Assembly (NCBI GenBank): GCA_000723505.1 | Contig: HG934468.1 | Coordinates: 62,001-126,000 of the forward strand | Direction: 5' to 3' | Source: Mucinivorans hirudinis | GTDB taxonomy: Bacteria; Bacteroidota; Bacteroidia; Bacteroidales; Rikenellaceae | DNA: 64,000 nucleotides | In this document: piece by piece, positions 16,854-25,744 of the stretch | Position numbering within the stretch: position 1 is the stretch's first letter | Layout: every line of letters begins with the position of its first letter | Notes under the pieces: model-generated | The model's input: only the letters and a program-made list of their open reading frames with translations | Told to the model about the DNA's origin: nothing | The model's database searches: none | Made by a program: the position numbers and the translations under genes

Positions 16854-18017
16854 ATGAAAAAAATTTTTGCTACGCTTGCGGTGTTAGTCTCTTTGCAACT
16901 TTCGGCTCAATATAGACAGCCTGCTTATCAATTTAATGATGTTAAGGTGAACCCATCAACACCTGTCAAAGACCAAGCTTCAAGTGGCACTTGTTGGAGC
17001 TATTCAGGACTTGCCTTCCTTGAGAGTGAGTTGTTACGTAAGGGTAAGGGCGAGGTAGACCTTTCGGAGATGTGGGTCGTTCGCCACGCCTACCTCAATC
17101 GTGCGAAGAAGTACCTTCGTATGCACGGTATGGCGAATTTGTCGCAGGGAGGTCAGGCACACGATAACTTCGATGTTATAGAAGAGTATGGTATTGTTCC
17201 TCAGGATGTTTATCGAGGACTGAACTACGGCACGGACAAAAACGTGCACGGCGAGTTGGAGGGGGCGATTAAGGCGTATATGGATGTAATAGTCAAGAAT
17301 CCGAACCGCACAATATCAACAGCTTGGCAAGCGGGCTTGAACGGAATACTTGATGCCTATTTAGGCGTGAAGCCCAAAAAATTTATGTACAAAGGCAAGG
17401 AGTACACTCCGAAGAGTTTCGCCAAGGAGATGGGCATCGAGAAGAAAAACTACGCTTCTCTCACCTCATTCTCTCACCACCCTCTTCACACGTGGTTTGC
17501 CATAGAAGTGCCCGACAATACGGCGTGGGGATTAGCATACAATGTTACTTTGGACGAGATGATCAAGACAATCGACAGTGCCATTGAGAAGGGTCAGACC
17601 GTGATTTGGGCGGCGGATGTGAGCGAAAAAGGGTTTCAATATAACAAAGGCATAGCTGTTTTGCCTGCTCAGAAGTTGGACGATATGAGCGACTCGGAAA
17701 AGGCGAAATGGAGTTCACTTACAGAAACCGAACGCGCAAAAGCCGTTTCTGACCTGAGTGAAATTGTTCCTGAGATTAAGGTCACACCGGAACTTCGTCA
17801 ACTTTGGTTCGACAACTACCAAACCACCGACGACCACGGTATGGAGATTGTCGGCATTGCCAAAGACCAAAATGGCAACAAATACTACAAGGTGAAGAAC
17901 TCGTGGGGTAGTGGCGGCATATATAACGGATACTTCTACGCTTCGGAAGAGTATGTTAAAGGCAAGACACTGAATATTATAGTAGCGGCAGATGCAGTGC
18001 CTTTTGCGATTAAATAG
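16854..18017 (+). CDS. Exported C1B cysteine peptidase (bleomycin hydrolase/PepC-like)
   Basis: 387 residues with a signal peptide (cleavage likely after LSAQ, residue 19), so secreted or periplasmic. The papain-type triad is visible: Cys47 in SGTCWSYSG, His328 in DDHGMEIVG and Asn349 in VKNSWG. The C1B subfamily acts mainly as an aminopeptidase. Length is normal and all catalytic residues are present. Confidence 0.9.
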   Translation: MKKIFATLAVLVSLQLSAQYRQPAYQFNDVKVNPSTPVKDQASSGTCWSYSGLAFLESELLRKGKGEVDLSEMWVVRHAYLNRAKKYLRMHGMANLSQGGQAHDNFDVIEEYGIVPQDVYRGLNYGTDKNVHGELEGAIKAYMDVIVKNPNRTISTAWQAGLNGILDAYLGVKPKKFMYKGKEYTPKSFAKEMGIEKKNYASLTSFSHHPLHTWFAIEVPDNTAWGLAYNVTLDEMIKTIDSAIEKGQTVIWAADVSEKGFQYNKGIAVLPAQKLDDMSDSEKAKWSSLTETERAKAVSDLSEIVPEIKVTPELRQLWFDNYQTTDDHGMEIVGIAKDQNGNKYYKVKNSWGSGGIYNGYFYASEEYVKGKTLNIIVAADAVPFAIK

Positions 18018-18163
18018 CGATATCCACTTTTTTGAAAATATATAGCAGTTGGTTAGAAGCCGAGGTTCGGGACTCTTGCGCGGGGTGACAGGAACGCAAC
18101 ATCATCGACGAACTATTGTAATTGCCACTAGTATATTCCTGTTTAATGATTTAGAAAGAGGTG

Positions 18164-18955
18164 ATGAAATTTGTGAAATATCACGGCGCCGGAAATGATT
18201 TTGTAATAATCGATGCGCGGGAGGCAGAGCTCGACCTAAGCCGAGAGCGGATTGCTGCCATCTGTCATCGCCGTTTCGGCGTGGGGGCAGACGGGTTGAT
18301 GACGCTCGAGAATGACCCTGCGGGGCAGGAGTTTTATATGAGATACTGGAACGCTGATGGCGGAGAATCGACAATGTGCGGCAACGGCGGTCGTTGTATC
18401 TCTCTGTTTGCTCATCACTTAGGTATAGGCGGTGGGGTGAAATATTTTAATAGTTCGGATGGCTACCATTGGGCGCTTATTGTCGAGGCAGATGAGCATC
18501 GCGGACTGGTGGAGCTTGGGATGATTGATGTAAGGGAGGTTCGGGATAATGGCGATGGGAGCTATTTCGCTTTCACAGGCTCGCCCCATCACGTTGAATT
18601 TGTGGAAGATGTGATGGCGATTGATGTTTTCGGCAGGGGTAATGAGATTCGCCGCTCTGCCCGTTATGCTGCAATGGGGGGGGCGAATGTCAATTTCGTG
18701 CAAATTTTGGGTTATGGATTGTTGAAGGTGAGAACTTTTGAGCGGGGGGTAGAGAATGAGACATTGGCGTGCGGCACGGGAGTGACGGCGGCGGCTATTG
18801 TTACCTCGTTTGTGAATCAGACTGATTGCAAGCGTTTTACAGTTGATGCTATGGGCGGAAAGCTCGAAGTCTCCTTTGATAGAGAAGATACAACATTTCA
18901 AAAAGTTTTGCTCAGTGGTGGTGCTGAAAAAGTTTTTGAGGGAAATATTTTGTAA
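18164..18955 (+). CDS. dapF: Diaminopimelate epimerase
   Basis: 263 residues. KYHGAGNDFVIID at the start, then the two active-site cysteines in NADGGESTMCGNGGRC (about residue 73) and ACGTGVTAAA (about residue 209). Converts LL- to meso-diaminopimelate for lysine and peptidoglycan synthesis. GTG 18161 is possible, but ATG 18164 follows the AGAGG ribosome site well. Confidence 0.95.
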   Translation: MKFVKYHGAGNDFVIIDAREAELDLSRERIAAICHRRFGVGADGLMTLENDPAGQEFYMRYWNADGGESTMCGNGGRCISLFAHHLGIGGGVKYFNSSDGYHWALIVEADEHRGLVELGMIDVREVRDNGDGSYFAFTGSPHHVEFVEDVMAIDVFGRGNEIRRSARYAAMGGANVNFVQILGYGLLKVRTFERGVENETLACGTGVTAAAIVTSFVNQTDCKRFTVDAMGGKLEVSFDREDTTFQKVLLSGGAEKVFEGNIL

Positions 18956-19010
18956 TTCATTAAATTGTTGCATATTTGCACCCACTAATTCTATTTTCTG
19001 ACTACTAAAA

Positions 19011-19211
19011 ATGAAATCGCAGAAAGGTTTCCAACCCACAGATGCGGGTCGCAAAACAGTAAAGCTCGACCCGATACGCAAAAGCGGCAAAGAGAAGTAT
19101 AACCTCTACAAAGAAATGGAAGAGGAAGAGGGTTTTGACGATGAGGAATTTGATGAGGAATTACAATTAACTGATTGTAATCTAATTATTTGCAATATGA
19201 CAGCGCAGTAA
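19011..19211 (+). CDS. Small charged protein, unknown
   Basis: 66 residues: a basic first half (PTDAGRKTVKLDPIRKSGKEKYNLYKE) and an acidic second half (EEEEGFDDEEFDEE). It resembles small Bacteroidales proteins of unknown function. The last 14 residues are unlike the rest and may be replaced sequence, since an IS256 junction lies 27 bp downstream. Confidence 0.5.
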   Translation: MKSQKGFQPTDAGRKTVKLDPIRKSGKEKYNLYKEMEEEEGFDDEEFDEELQLTDCNLIICNMTAQ

Positions 19212-19237
19212 AGTGCCCATTTACGGATTTTAAAGGG

Positions 19238-20598
19238 AGTGTAATATAAACTATGTCCGGTAAATATTTCGAGTTAAATTTCTACAAATATAATTTTTTC
19301 TTTGCGTTTGGAAAACTGAAAAGAACAACCGGTGAAGGCTATAGCTCCATAGGCATCCTTTCGCCAAACTTTATCCGCAATTGACCTGCTGTTAACGCCC
19401 AATTCGGAAGGGGTTGAGTCCATTTCTTGGATATGTTGAGCACCGCTAAGTAGAGTAACTTCATCAATGCCATATCATTAGGGAAAACTCCCTTTGTCTT
19501 GGTCACTTTCCGTGCCTGACGATAAAATCCCTCAACAGCATTAGTTGTGTAAATAAGTCTGCGAATATGCTCATCATAAGCAAAATAGGCACTAAGCTTA
19601 TCCCAATTTCGTCGCCACGAGCCTATAACAACAGGATATTTCTGCACCCATTTATCCTCCAATTTATCAAGATTGAGTTCGGCTAAATCCAGAGTGGGAG
19701 CTTGATAGACCGTCTTCAAATCATCCATAAACTCCTTTTTGTCTTTGGAGGCAATGTATTTCAATGAGTTGCGGATTTGATGAACGATGCAGCTCTGAAT
19801 GATTACTTGCGGGAAAATGGTGGCGATTGCCTCGGCAAAACCCGTAAGATTGTCAATGCAGGCAATCAAAACATCTTTCATCCCGCGTGCTTTCAAATCG
19901 GTCAATACGCTCAACCAAAAGTTTGCTCCCTCACTCTCAGATACATACATCCTAATTAGCTCTTTGCGACCATCCTTATTGACTGCCAGCACATTATAAA
20001 CGGCTCGACTCTCGGTACGCCCACCATCTTTGACCTTGTAGTGCATCGCATCGAGCCAAACGATAGTGTACATCGACTCCAAAGGACGACTTTGCCACTC
20101 CTTGACCTTGGGAACTATACGTTCGATAATTTCACTCAGCGTATTGTGCGATATCTCAACGTCATACATCTCTTCGATATGAGCAGATATATCCCTCAGG
20201 CTCATACCCATACCATACAAACTGATGATCTTGGAGGACATATTATCCGCCAAAATGGTCTCCCGTTTCCTGAGAATCTCGGGTGTAAAACTGCTATGAC
20301 GATCCTGAGGTGTCTCTATTTCAATCTCACCCGCCATCGTTTTGACTCGTTTGCTTCCTCGACCGTTACGCTTGTTGCCTTGCCGGCGTTCCGCCTCGTC
20401 GAGATGAGCTGCCATTTCGCCATCCAAAGCGGCTTCTAAAAATTCTTTCAACAGTGGAGCAAATGCCCCATCTTTGCCTGTGAGTGACTCCCCACTCCGC
20501 AGCTGAGATAATGCCTTATCACGCATTATTTGATACTCCTGACTTCTCCTATCCATAATACAAAGGTAAGTGTTTTTGGACAGGGTTCAGATTACAGT
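19238..20598 (-). mobile_element. IS256-family element
   Basis: Imperfect terminal repeats AGTGTAATATAAACTATGTCC (left) and ACTGTAATCTGAACCCTGTCC (complement of right). The 8-9 bp on the two sides do not match (left ...TTTAAAGGG, right CTCCAGATA...), unlike a fresh insertion. It joins chromosomal sequence to a truncated phage terminase. Confidence 0.75.
19339..20556 (-). CDS. IS256-family transposase
   Basis: 405 residues, intact. Catalytic Asp in VWLDAMHYK, Asp in IACIDNLTGF and Glu in TTNAVEGFYRQARKVTK, with the CIVHQIRNSLKYI motif typical of the family. Confidence 0.93.
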   Translation of the reverse strand: MDRRSQEYQIMRDKALSQLRSGESLTGKDGAFAPLLKEFLEAALDGEMAAHLDEAERRQGNKRNGRGSKRVKTMAGEIEIETPQDRHSSFTPEILRKRETILADNMSSKIISLYGMGMSLRDISAHIEEMYDVEISHNTLSEIIERIVPKVKEWQSRPLESMYTIVWLDAMHYKVKDGGRTESRAVYNVLAVNKDGRKELIRMYVSESEGANFWLSVLTDLKARGMKDVLIACIDNLTGFAEAIATIFPQVIIQSCIVHQIRNSLKYIASKDKKEFMDDLKTVYQAPTLDLAELNLDKLEDKWVQKYPVVIGSWRRNWDKLSAYFAYDEHIRRLIYTTNAVEGFYRQARKVTKTKGVFPNDMALMKLLYLAVLNISKKWTQPLPNWALTAGQLRIKFGERMPMEL

Positions 20599-21096
20599 CT
20601 CCAGATATTTTTTGAGGTCAGTCGCCTTGACAATCTCCACCGCATCGGCAAAGCAGATTTTCGCTTGGTCTTTGACGGTCGCTGCTGAATAAAGTTCGGG
20701 GCGGGACTCGCCATCGGCAAAAAGCATATACAACCCAATCCCTGCCGAGAGTGCTGTTTTACCATTCTTTCTCGCAATCTCGATGTAGGCATATCTGAAG
20801 CGGCGAGTCCCATCACCATTTTTCCAACCGAATATATTCCACACCACGAACTGTTGCCAAGATTCAAGTTTGAACGGGCAACCAGCCCACTCACCCTTGG
20901 TGTGGCGTAGCGACTCGATAAACTTGATAGCTCGTGCAGCAGCATTGCGGTCAAAGTGCCAGCCCTTGTCGGAGGTGTCCTCAAAATCTGAGAAATACCG
21001 CTTTACCGCAAGTTTTACATACTTACAACAGACCACCTCGCCATTCAAAACTTGCTCGGCGTATATTTCAGCAATATGTTTTTTCGGTGTAGTCAT
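20587..21096 (-). pseudogene. Phage terminase large subunit, N-terminal fragment
   Basis: 169 residues of the packaging ATPase: WQQFVVWNIFGWKNGDGTRRFRYAYIEIARKNGKTAL carries the Walker A-like motif (ARKNGKT), followed by LYSAATVKDQAKICF. The frame ends inside the IS256 end, so the rest of the ATPase and all of the nuclease domain are lost and are not found on the other side of the IS. It overlaps the small-subunit gene by 1 bp. Confidence 0.85.
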
Positions 21097-21566
21097 TATT
21101 TTATCTCCTCAAATTCGGCAAAGTCATCTTGGTTCTGCTTGGGGGCTATCAGCCCGGCTACACGCATTCGACTGACAGGCGTGAAACCAAACTCTGAGGC
21201 GATGGACTTGGCATTGTTAAGTGCAGATTCTGCAACTTTGCGTTTGGGGTTTACAATAGTCGTTATTCCGTTCTTGGTCTCAACCTCGATTGTAAAACCC
21301 TCTTTTTCGACCTCTCGCATCAAGTCGTGGTAGATAGACATCTCACGGGCATAGGCAACGAGTAGGTCTAAGCTGACTATCTCCATCAATCCCTTGTTGA
21401 TTAGCTCGCAAGCGGTGTACTCAAAAATCTTCTTTGCCGAACCTTTGAGTTTCACTTTCGGAATTTCACTCATACCGTTACTGACCGTTTGAGGTGTCAT
21501 TCGGCAAGGCTGGTCAGTGCCTCGAAGTATCTTTTGTTCGTTTGTTGTTTTTTTGCGTCCTGCCAT
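21096..21566 (-). CDS. Phage terminase small subunit, P27 family
   Basis: 156 residues. Begins MAGRKKTTNEQKILRGT, as P27-family small subunits do, with the helical LLVAYAREMSIYHDLMREVEKEGFTIE region and C-terminal FGFTPVSRMRV. It recognises phage DNA and recruits the large subunit, whose broken gene follows directly. Confidence 0.85.
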   Translation of the reverse strand: MAGRKKTTNEQKILRGTDQPCRMTPQTVSNGMSEIPKVKLKGSAKKIFEYTACELINKGLMEIVSLDLLVAYAREMSIYHDLMREVEKEGFTIEVETKNGITTIVNPKRKVAESALNNAKSIASEFGFTPVSRMRVAGLIAPKQNQDDFAEFEEIK

Positions 21567-21800
21567 AGTTCCTAAATTTTTCTAATTTGCACGTGCGTGT
21601 TCGAGACTGGGGGTGCGATTACATTTTCAAAGGTTGGAAGGAAAATAACTCCCCTCCCTCTCTCCGAAATCGACTTGCACATCTCAAATAAATTGTGCAT
21701 TACGTTTCATTACTTGAAGTGTTTTTCGACCCTTTATCAAATAGTTACGGGCGTGAAAGTCTGACTTTTCGGTTTCTGTAACTGTGTGGCATTCAAAGAG

Positions 21801-21827
21801 TGAACGGTTCAATTAACTTACCGTTCA
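21801..21827. terminator. Hairpin between integrase and terminase genes
   Basis: TGAACGGT and ACCGTTCA separated by 11 bases, just after the integrase stop. The remainder of 21567-21839 shows no gene. Confidence 0.4.
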
Positions 21828-21839
21828 TCAGACTGTATT

Positions 21840-22778
21840 TCAATTAGTTTGCTTTTTCATTGGTCTGGTGATTAATTCGCCTATCTTATTGCCGGGGTTC
21901 TCCTCAATAAGTCTTCTGCGTTGAGCCTGCTCAATGTAGATTCGGGTGGTGGAAGTGTTGCTATGACCTAACAAATCCTTAATCATTTCTACATCCAAAC
22001 CCATCTCAACCAATAGACTGCCGCAGGTATGGCGGAGTGAATGTGCCGTGATTTTGGGGTCGTTGATGCCAATAGCTCTGAGTCGCTGCTTGACGATATG
22101 TGAGATAGTTTGCTTCGGTAGTCGCCTCGGCTTCTGCCCTTTGAGGTGATTGACAATCAACGGGTCTTCCACATTGAACTCTCGGCAAGCGATATACTCC
22201 TCGAATAACCCCTCTACCACTTCGGGGACAGCAATCGTTTCGTTCTTATCAACTCGCCCTTTGCGTTGAATGTGCAGTATCGTCCGCTCGCCATCCTTAT
22301 CGAAGTCGCAGATATTGAGCCGATGCACCTCGCAAGTTCGTAGTCCGTTGGTAAGCATCAAAGCGATGATGAGCTTATCCCGCTTGCCGACAATGGTTTC
22401 GGTGTTGATGGAGTCCATTAGCTTTAGAGCCTGCGTAGAGGTGAGTGCCTCTTTGAAGTGCCCTCGCTGCTTGATACCCGTATTGATACCCTCGCCAATG
22501 TTGTCATAGTAGTTGCGAGTCGAGCAATATCGGTAAAATAGCTTCACCACAACGACATAGCTCAGGTAGGTGAATTTGCTTTTGCCCTGCTCTTGTAAGT
22601 GAGTTTTGTACTGGAATATATGCTCTCTGAAAGGCGAGCGAGGTTCAATACCCTGTGCTGATAGCCACCGAAACCACAACTCAATCTTGCGGCGGTAGTC
22701 CTTCTGAGTCTCAATCGATGCATCAATCTACCGAATCCACTCATCGACTATTTGGTTTAATTTTAGTGTTGTTCTCAT
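21840..22778 (-). pseudogene. Tyrosine recombinase/integrase with premature stop
   Basis: From ATG 22778 the frame gives MRTTLKLNQIVDEWIR, then a TAG at 22730-22728, then continues without a break for 296 codons. The catalytic residues are present downstream: Arg in NGLRTCEVHRL, HSLRHTCGS, the HSNTSTTRIY His and Tyr. The core-binding domain is split by the stop. A TTG at 22679 gives the longest uninterrupted remainder. It sits between HNH and terminase genes, an unusual place for a phage integrase. Confidence 0.8.
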
Positions 22779-23071
22779 TTTTCTTTGGCTGATTTAAGTG
22801 CGTGGCATCGGTTACACAGACTTTGCAGGTTGTCAATATCGAGTTTCGAGCCGCCCTTGTTGATTGGTTTTATGTGGTCAACCATCTGAGCCTTTATTAG
22901 CTTATCTTGCCTCAGGCACTCCTCACACAATGGTTGCTGCTCCAACTTCAACGCTCGGAGCTTTCGCCACTCGGCAGATTGATAGAATCGAGTATTGGCG
23001 TGCTGCCGACCCTCTTGAGGTTTGCGAACCACCTGCCACGGTCTTCTGACCGACTTTTTGATTACAGGCAT
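22775..23071 (-). CDS. HNH endonuclease (phage)
   Basis: 98 residues from the Met at 23071 (MPVIKKSVRRPW). The fold motif is clear: CEECL, then DHIKPINKGGSKLDIDNLQSLCNRCHALKSA, with zinc cysteines and catalytic His. Such nucleases next to terminase genes help in packaging of many phages. The frame extends upstream to 23131, but that part overlaps the next gene. Confidence 0.85.
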   Translation of the reverse strand: MPVIKKSVRRPWQVVRKPQEGRQHANTRFYQSAEWRKLRALKLEQQPLCEECLRQDKLIKAQMVDHIKPINKGGSKLDIDNLQSLCNRCHALKSAKEK

Positions 23072-23075
23072 TGCA

Positions 23076-23351
23076 TCAAAAAATAACTTCGTTATCAATC
23101 GGCAGGTCGTAATCCTCAATCGCATAGCCAACCACTTTCACTATTTTAGAGGCAGGAAACCGTGCCCGAAGCTCTCGGAAATCGGTGTCGTACCTCTGAA
23201 AGTCGGCAGTGAATGCTGCCCGCAACTTGTTGCGACCGTTGATTCTCATCGCCTCAATATCACCCTTCTCCCAACGAAGCACCTCGCCATTGTGCGTTCC
23301 GTACTTCTTCCGTCCATCATCAAGATGGAAGATAATTCGTTGTAATTTCAT
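23076..23351 (-). CDS. Phage protein of unknown function
   Basis: 91 residues, soluble, with no recognised domain. It overlaps the upstream gene by 4 bp and ends 4 bp before the HNH start, so it belongs to the same operon. Confidence 0.6.
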   Translation of the reverse strand: MKLQRIIFHLDDGRKKYGTHNGEVLRWEKGDIEAMRINGRNKLRAAFTADFQRYDTDFRELRARFPASKIVKVVGYAIEDYDLPIDNEVIF

Positions 23352-24115
23352 ACTATTTTGTCTTTAATAATTTCTGATAAATGTCTATTTTGCGAGCGAA
23401 GCATCTCAAAAAAATCTCGCAGAGCAATCTTCTGAGCCTGCATCTTCACCCGATAAATATCGCTGCCATCACCCATCTCTATCTGTTTGAGAATATGGCG
23501 AACTGTTGAATCTTTGACAACGCTCTCTCTCAGATTTGCAGTAACCCGCCTTCGAGCCAACTCGTAAATCCGATGCTTATCTTCGAGAGTGAGGTTGAGT
23601 ATCTGCTGCTCGGCGAGGAAGCTGTAGGTGCAATTCCCCCAGTCATCAAAGTAACCGTCTCGTAAAAAACCATCAAACTTCTCGATTGCATACAAGCGGT
23701 TGCTTTGGTAAATCTCCGCCTCGCTCTTGCTGGTTTGTTGTGGTAAGGCTTTCAATTCTAACATTTTGCGATAGGAGGTGAAGCATAGTTTTCTAATGTC
23801 GCTCTCTTGGTAAGCGTTGAGCCACTTGATTATCGAGACAACATTAATGCCGTAGTAATCACCGAATTTGCCCTTCACCCCCGAATCTATTGCAATGGCA
23901 ATCTCGGCAAGGGTTAGCTCCCGGAAGCTCCGCTGTATCTCCTGCGAAAGCTCAAAGGCGGCAAACTTGAGGTCATTGACCTCGATGGATTGACCAGCCA
24001 AAGCGACAGCTCGTGCAATCTCGACACAGAGCCTACTCTGCACCTGTTCCGCTGTCAGCTCCGAGCATCTGTGCCCCTTGATAGCCTCTGAAATTTGTAG
24101 TTTGTTCATTCTCAA
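23348..24115 (-). CDS. Phage protein, possibly replication-related
   Basis: 255 residues, mainly helical and charged, no recognised domain. The segment SGVKGKFGDYYGINVVSIIKWLNAY resembles proteins found beside phage replication initiators in Bacteroidetes phages; function is inference. It overlaps the upstream gene by 83 bp in another frame; a start at Met3 (24109) is possible. Confidence 0.55.
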   Translation of the reverse strand: MRMNKLQISEAIKGHRCSELTAEQVQSRLCVEIARAVALAGQSIEVNDLKFAAFELSQEIQRSFRELTLAEIAIAIDSGVKGKFGDYYGINVVSIIKWLNAYQESDIRKLCFTSYRKMLELKALPQQTSKSEAEIYQSNRLYAIEKFDGFLRDGYFDDWGNCTYSFLAEQQILNLTLEDKHRIYELARRRVTANLRESVVKDSTVRHILKQIEMGDGSDIYRVKMQAQKIALRDFFEMLRSQNRHLSEIIKDKIV

Positions 24116-24359
24116 TCTCTTTTAATACCGACAAAACCTTATCGACCTTGCCGAGCTTTGACGGTTGAAAGTTCGACTGCCTTTGAGCGGATTGCTGCCG
24201 CTGGCGATTGAGCCAGTTTTTCGCCGTGAGGTATGCCGATTTGTTTTTCGACCGCAACGGCAAATAGTTCTCCATCGCAAGCAAAATATTCAATACATCC
24301 TCTCGTGGATACTCCGCAAAAATCCTCTCGTACTGCGTCGTCGAAAACGGCTCACGCAT
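24033..24359 (-). CDS. C-terminal part of a phage replication-type protein
   Basis: 108 residues. YERIFAEYPREDVLNILLAMENYLPLRSKNKSAYLTAKNWLNRQ resembles the end domain of phage replication/DnaD-like proteins, where a FxxxYP motif is followed by a WLNxR motif. The front of the gene is probably lost at the IS3 junction 44 bp upstream. Weak call. Confidence 0.45.
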   Translation of the reverse strand: MREPFSTTQYERIFAEYPREDVLNILLAMENYLPLRSKNKSAYLTAKNWLNRQRQQSAQRQSNFQPSKLGKVDKVLSVLKEIENEQTTNFRGYQGAQMLGADSGTGAE

Positions 24360-24469
24360 TTTTCCAACATTCGGCGTATTTATATCTATCCATTCTCTAA
24401 ACTATAATACTCCCCAAAAATAGGACAGCAGTTTAAGCTATAATTTGGTTATCTTTGGTCTCATAAAAA

Positions 24470-24769
24470 ATGAGACAAACTATGAGGAAAAAGATTTCGG
24501 CAGAGACCAAAGCGGCAGTAGCCTTGGAAGCTATCAAGGGCTTGAAGACAGTCAATGAGATTGCTTCGATTTATGAAGTTCATCCGACGCAGGTTGGGGT
24601 ATGGAAGAAGCAGTTCAAGGAGGGAGCGACCGCCATTTTCTCGACTGACAAGGAGCGTAAAGTCAAGTCTGATGAGCAGGTAGAGAACAATCTTTATCGC
24701 AAGATTGGTCAGCTTGAGATAGAGAACGAGTTCTTAAAAAAAAAGTGGGAGCTACTCAAATCCCGTTAG
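24470..24769 (+). CDS. IS3 transposase OrfA
   Basis: 99 residues with a helix-turn-helix (VNEIASIYEVHPTQVGVWKKQFKEG) and a leucine-zipper-like end. A run of nine A at 24736-24744 (AAAAAAAAAG) just before its end allows a -1 ribosomal slip into OrfB, the known way IS3 elements make the ~376-residue OrfAB transposase. Confidence 0.9.
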   Translation: MRQTMRKKISAETKAAVALEAIKGLKTVNEIASIYEVHPTQVGVWKKQFKEGATAIFSTDKERKVKSDEQVENNLYRKIGQLEIENEFLKKKWELLKSR

Positions 24770-25599
24770 CCGAGCGTAGAGAGATGGTAGAAAAGAATCA
24801 TCCTCGGCTGAGTTTAGTTCAGCAGTGCATATTGCTAAACATTTGCCGCAGTGGCATATACTATGCGAGCAAAGGAAGAGCAAGTGCAGATGAGCTTGCT
24901 GTTAAAGCAGAGATAGACCGCACCTATACCAAAATGCCTTTCTATGGTGTCGAGCGGATGACTGAACACTTGCGAAAGAAGGGTTTTACGATAAGCCCTA
25001 AGCGAGTGCGTCGTTACTTTCGGGATATGTGCATCAGTGCTATCTACCCCAAGCCTAACACCACGTGGCATAATAAGGAGCATAAGATATACCCCTATCT
25101 ATTGCGAGGATTAACTATTGACAGGGTAAATCAGGTTTGGAGTACCGACATCACCTATATCCCAATGAATGGAGGTTATATGTACCTGTGCGCCATCATT
25201 GATTGGCATTCGCGCTTTGTGTTGGCTTGGGGGATAAGCAATACTCACGATAGCGAGTTCTGCCAAGAGTTGCTCAAAGAGGCTATTGCCAGATACGGCA
25301 AGCCGGAGATATTCAACACCGACCAAGGGAGTGAGTTCACGGCCAAGGAGTTCGTTAAGATACTTGAAGAAAATGAGATACAGATAAGTATGGACGGTAA
25401 AGGTAGGGCTTTGGATAATATTTTTGTCGAAAGGTTGTGGCGCAGCGTAAAATATGAGTATATTTACCTGTCGAACCCCGGCAGCGGCAAAGAGTTATAT
25501 GATGGCTTGACTGACTATTTTCGTCTTTACAACACCGAAAGGCTACATCAATCGCTTGAATACAAGACTCCGAGTGAGGTCTATATGACGGCGGCATAG
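24745..25599 (+). CDS. IS3 transposase OrfB (DDE integrase core)
   Basis: 284 residues. Catalytic Asp in WSTDITYIP, Asp in FNTDQGSEFT and Glu in RALDNIFVERLWRSVKYE, then RLHQSLEYKTPSEVY. Complete, in the -1 frame relative to OrfA. Confidence 0.93.
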   Translation: MGATQIPLAERREMVEKNHPRLSLVQQCILLNICRSGIYYASKGRASADELAVKAEIDRTYTKMPFYGVERMTEHLRKKGFTISPKRVRRYFRDMCISAIYPKPNTTWHNKEHKIYPYLLRGLTIDRVNQVWSTDITYIPMNGGYMYLCAIIDWHSRFVLAWGISNTHDSEFCQELLKEAIARYGKPEIFNTDQGSEFTAKEFVKILEENEIQISMDGKGRALDNIFVERLWRSVKYEYIYLSNPGSGKELYDGLTDYFRLYNTERLHQSLEYKTPSEVYMTAA

Positions 25600-25604
25600 A
25601 AAAA

Positions 25605-25650
25605 GTTTGTTTCATTTCGTTGCCCTTAAGGGCAACGAAATGAAACAAAC
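25605..25650. repeat. 46-bp perfect palindrome (two 23-bp arms)
   Basis: The arms meet without a loop at CCTT/AAGG (25627/25628). It lies 5 bp after the OrfB stop, inside the IS3 right end, and could form a bidirectional terminator or a cruciform. Confidence 0.85.
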
Positions 25651-25744
25651 ACTAAAACAACAACTAACAATAACCCGAGAGCAAAGAAACAAATACTATC
25701 TTAAGCAGATACAAAAACTGTCCGAAGAGAGGGAAGTATTATAA

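Larger units (their letters stand above)
24403..25743 (+). mobile_element. IS3-family element
   Basis: Terminal repeats start TATAATACT and share 19 of 26 positions, including CCC and GGACAG blocks. Inside are two transposase frames and a 46-bp palindrome near the right end. No matching target duplication; prophage lies on the left and the peptide island on the right. A 34-codon frame (25640-25744) starts within the palindrome but looks incidental. Confidence 0.7.

Noticed and set aside
25640-25744. 34-codon frame starting in the 46-bp palindrome
   Set aside because: Lies inside the IS3 right end with its stop in the terminal repeat; no independent sign of being a gene.
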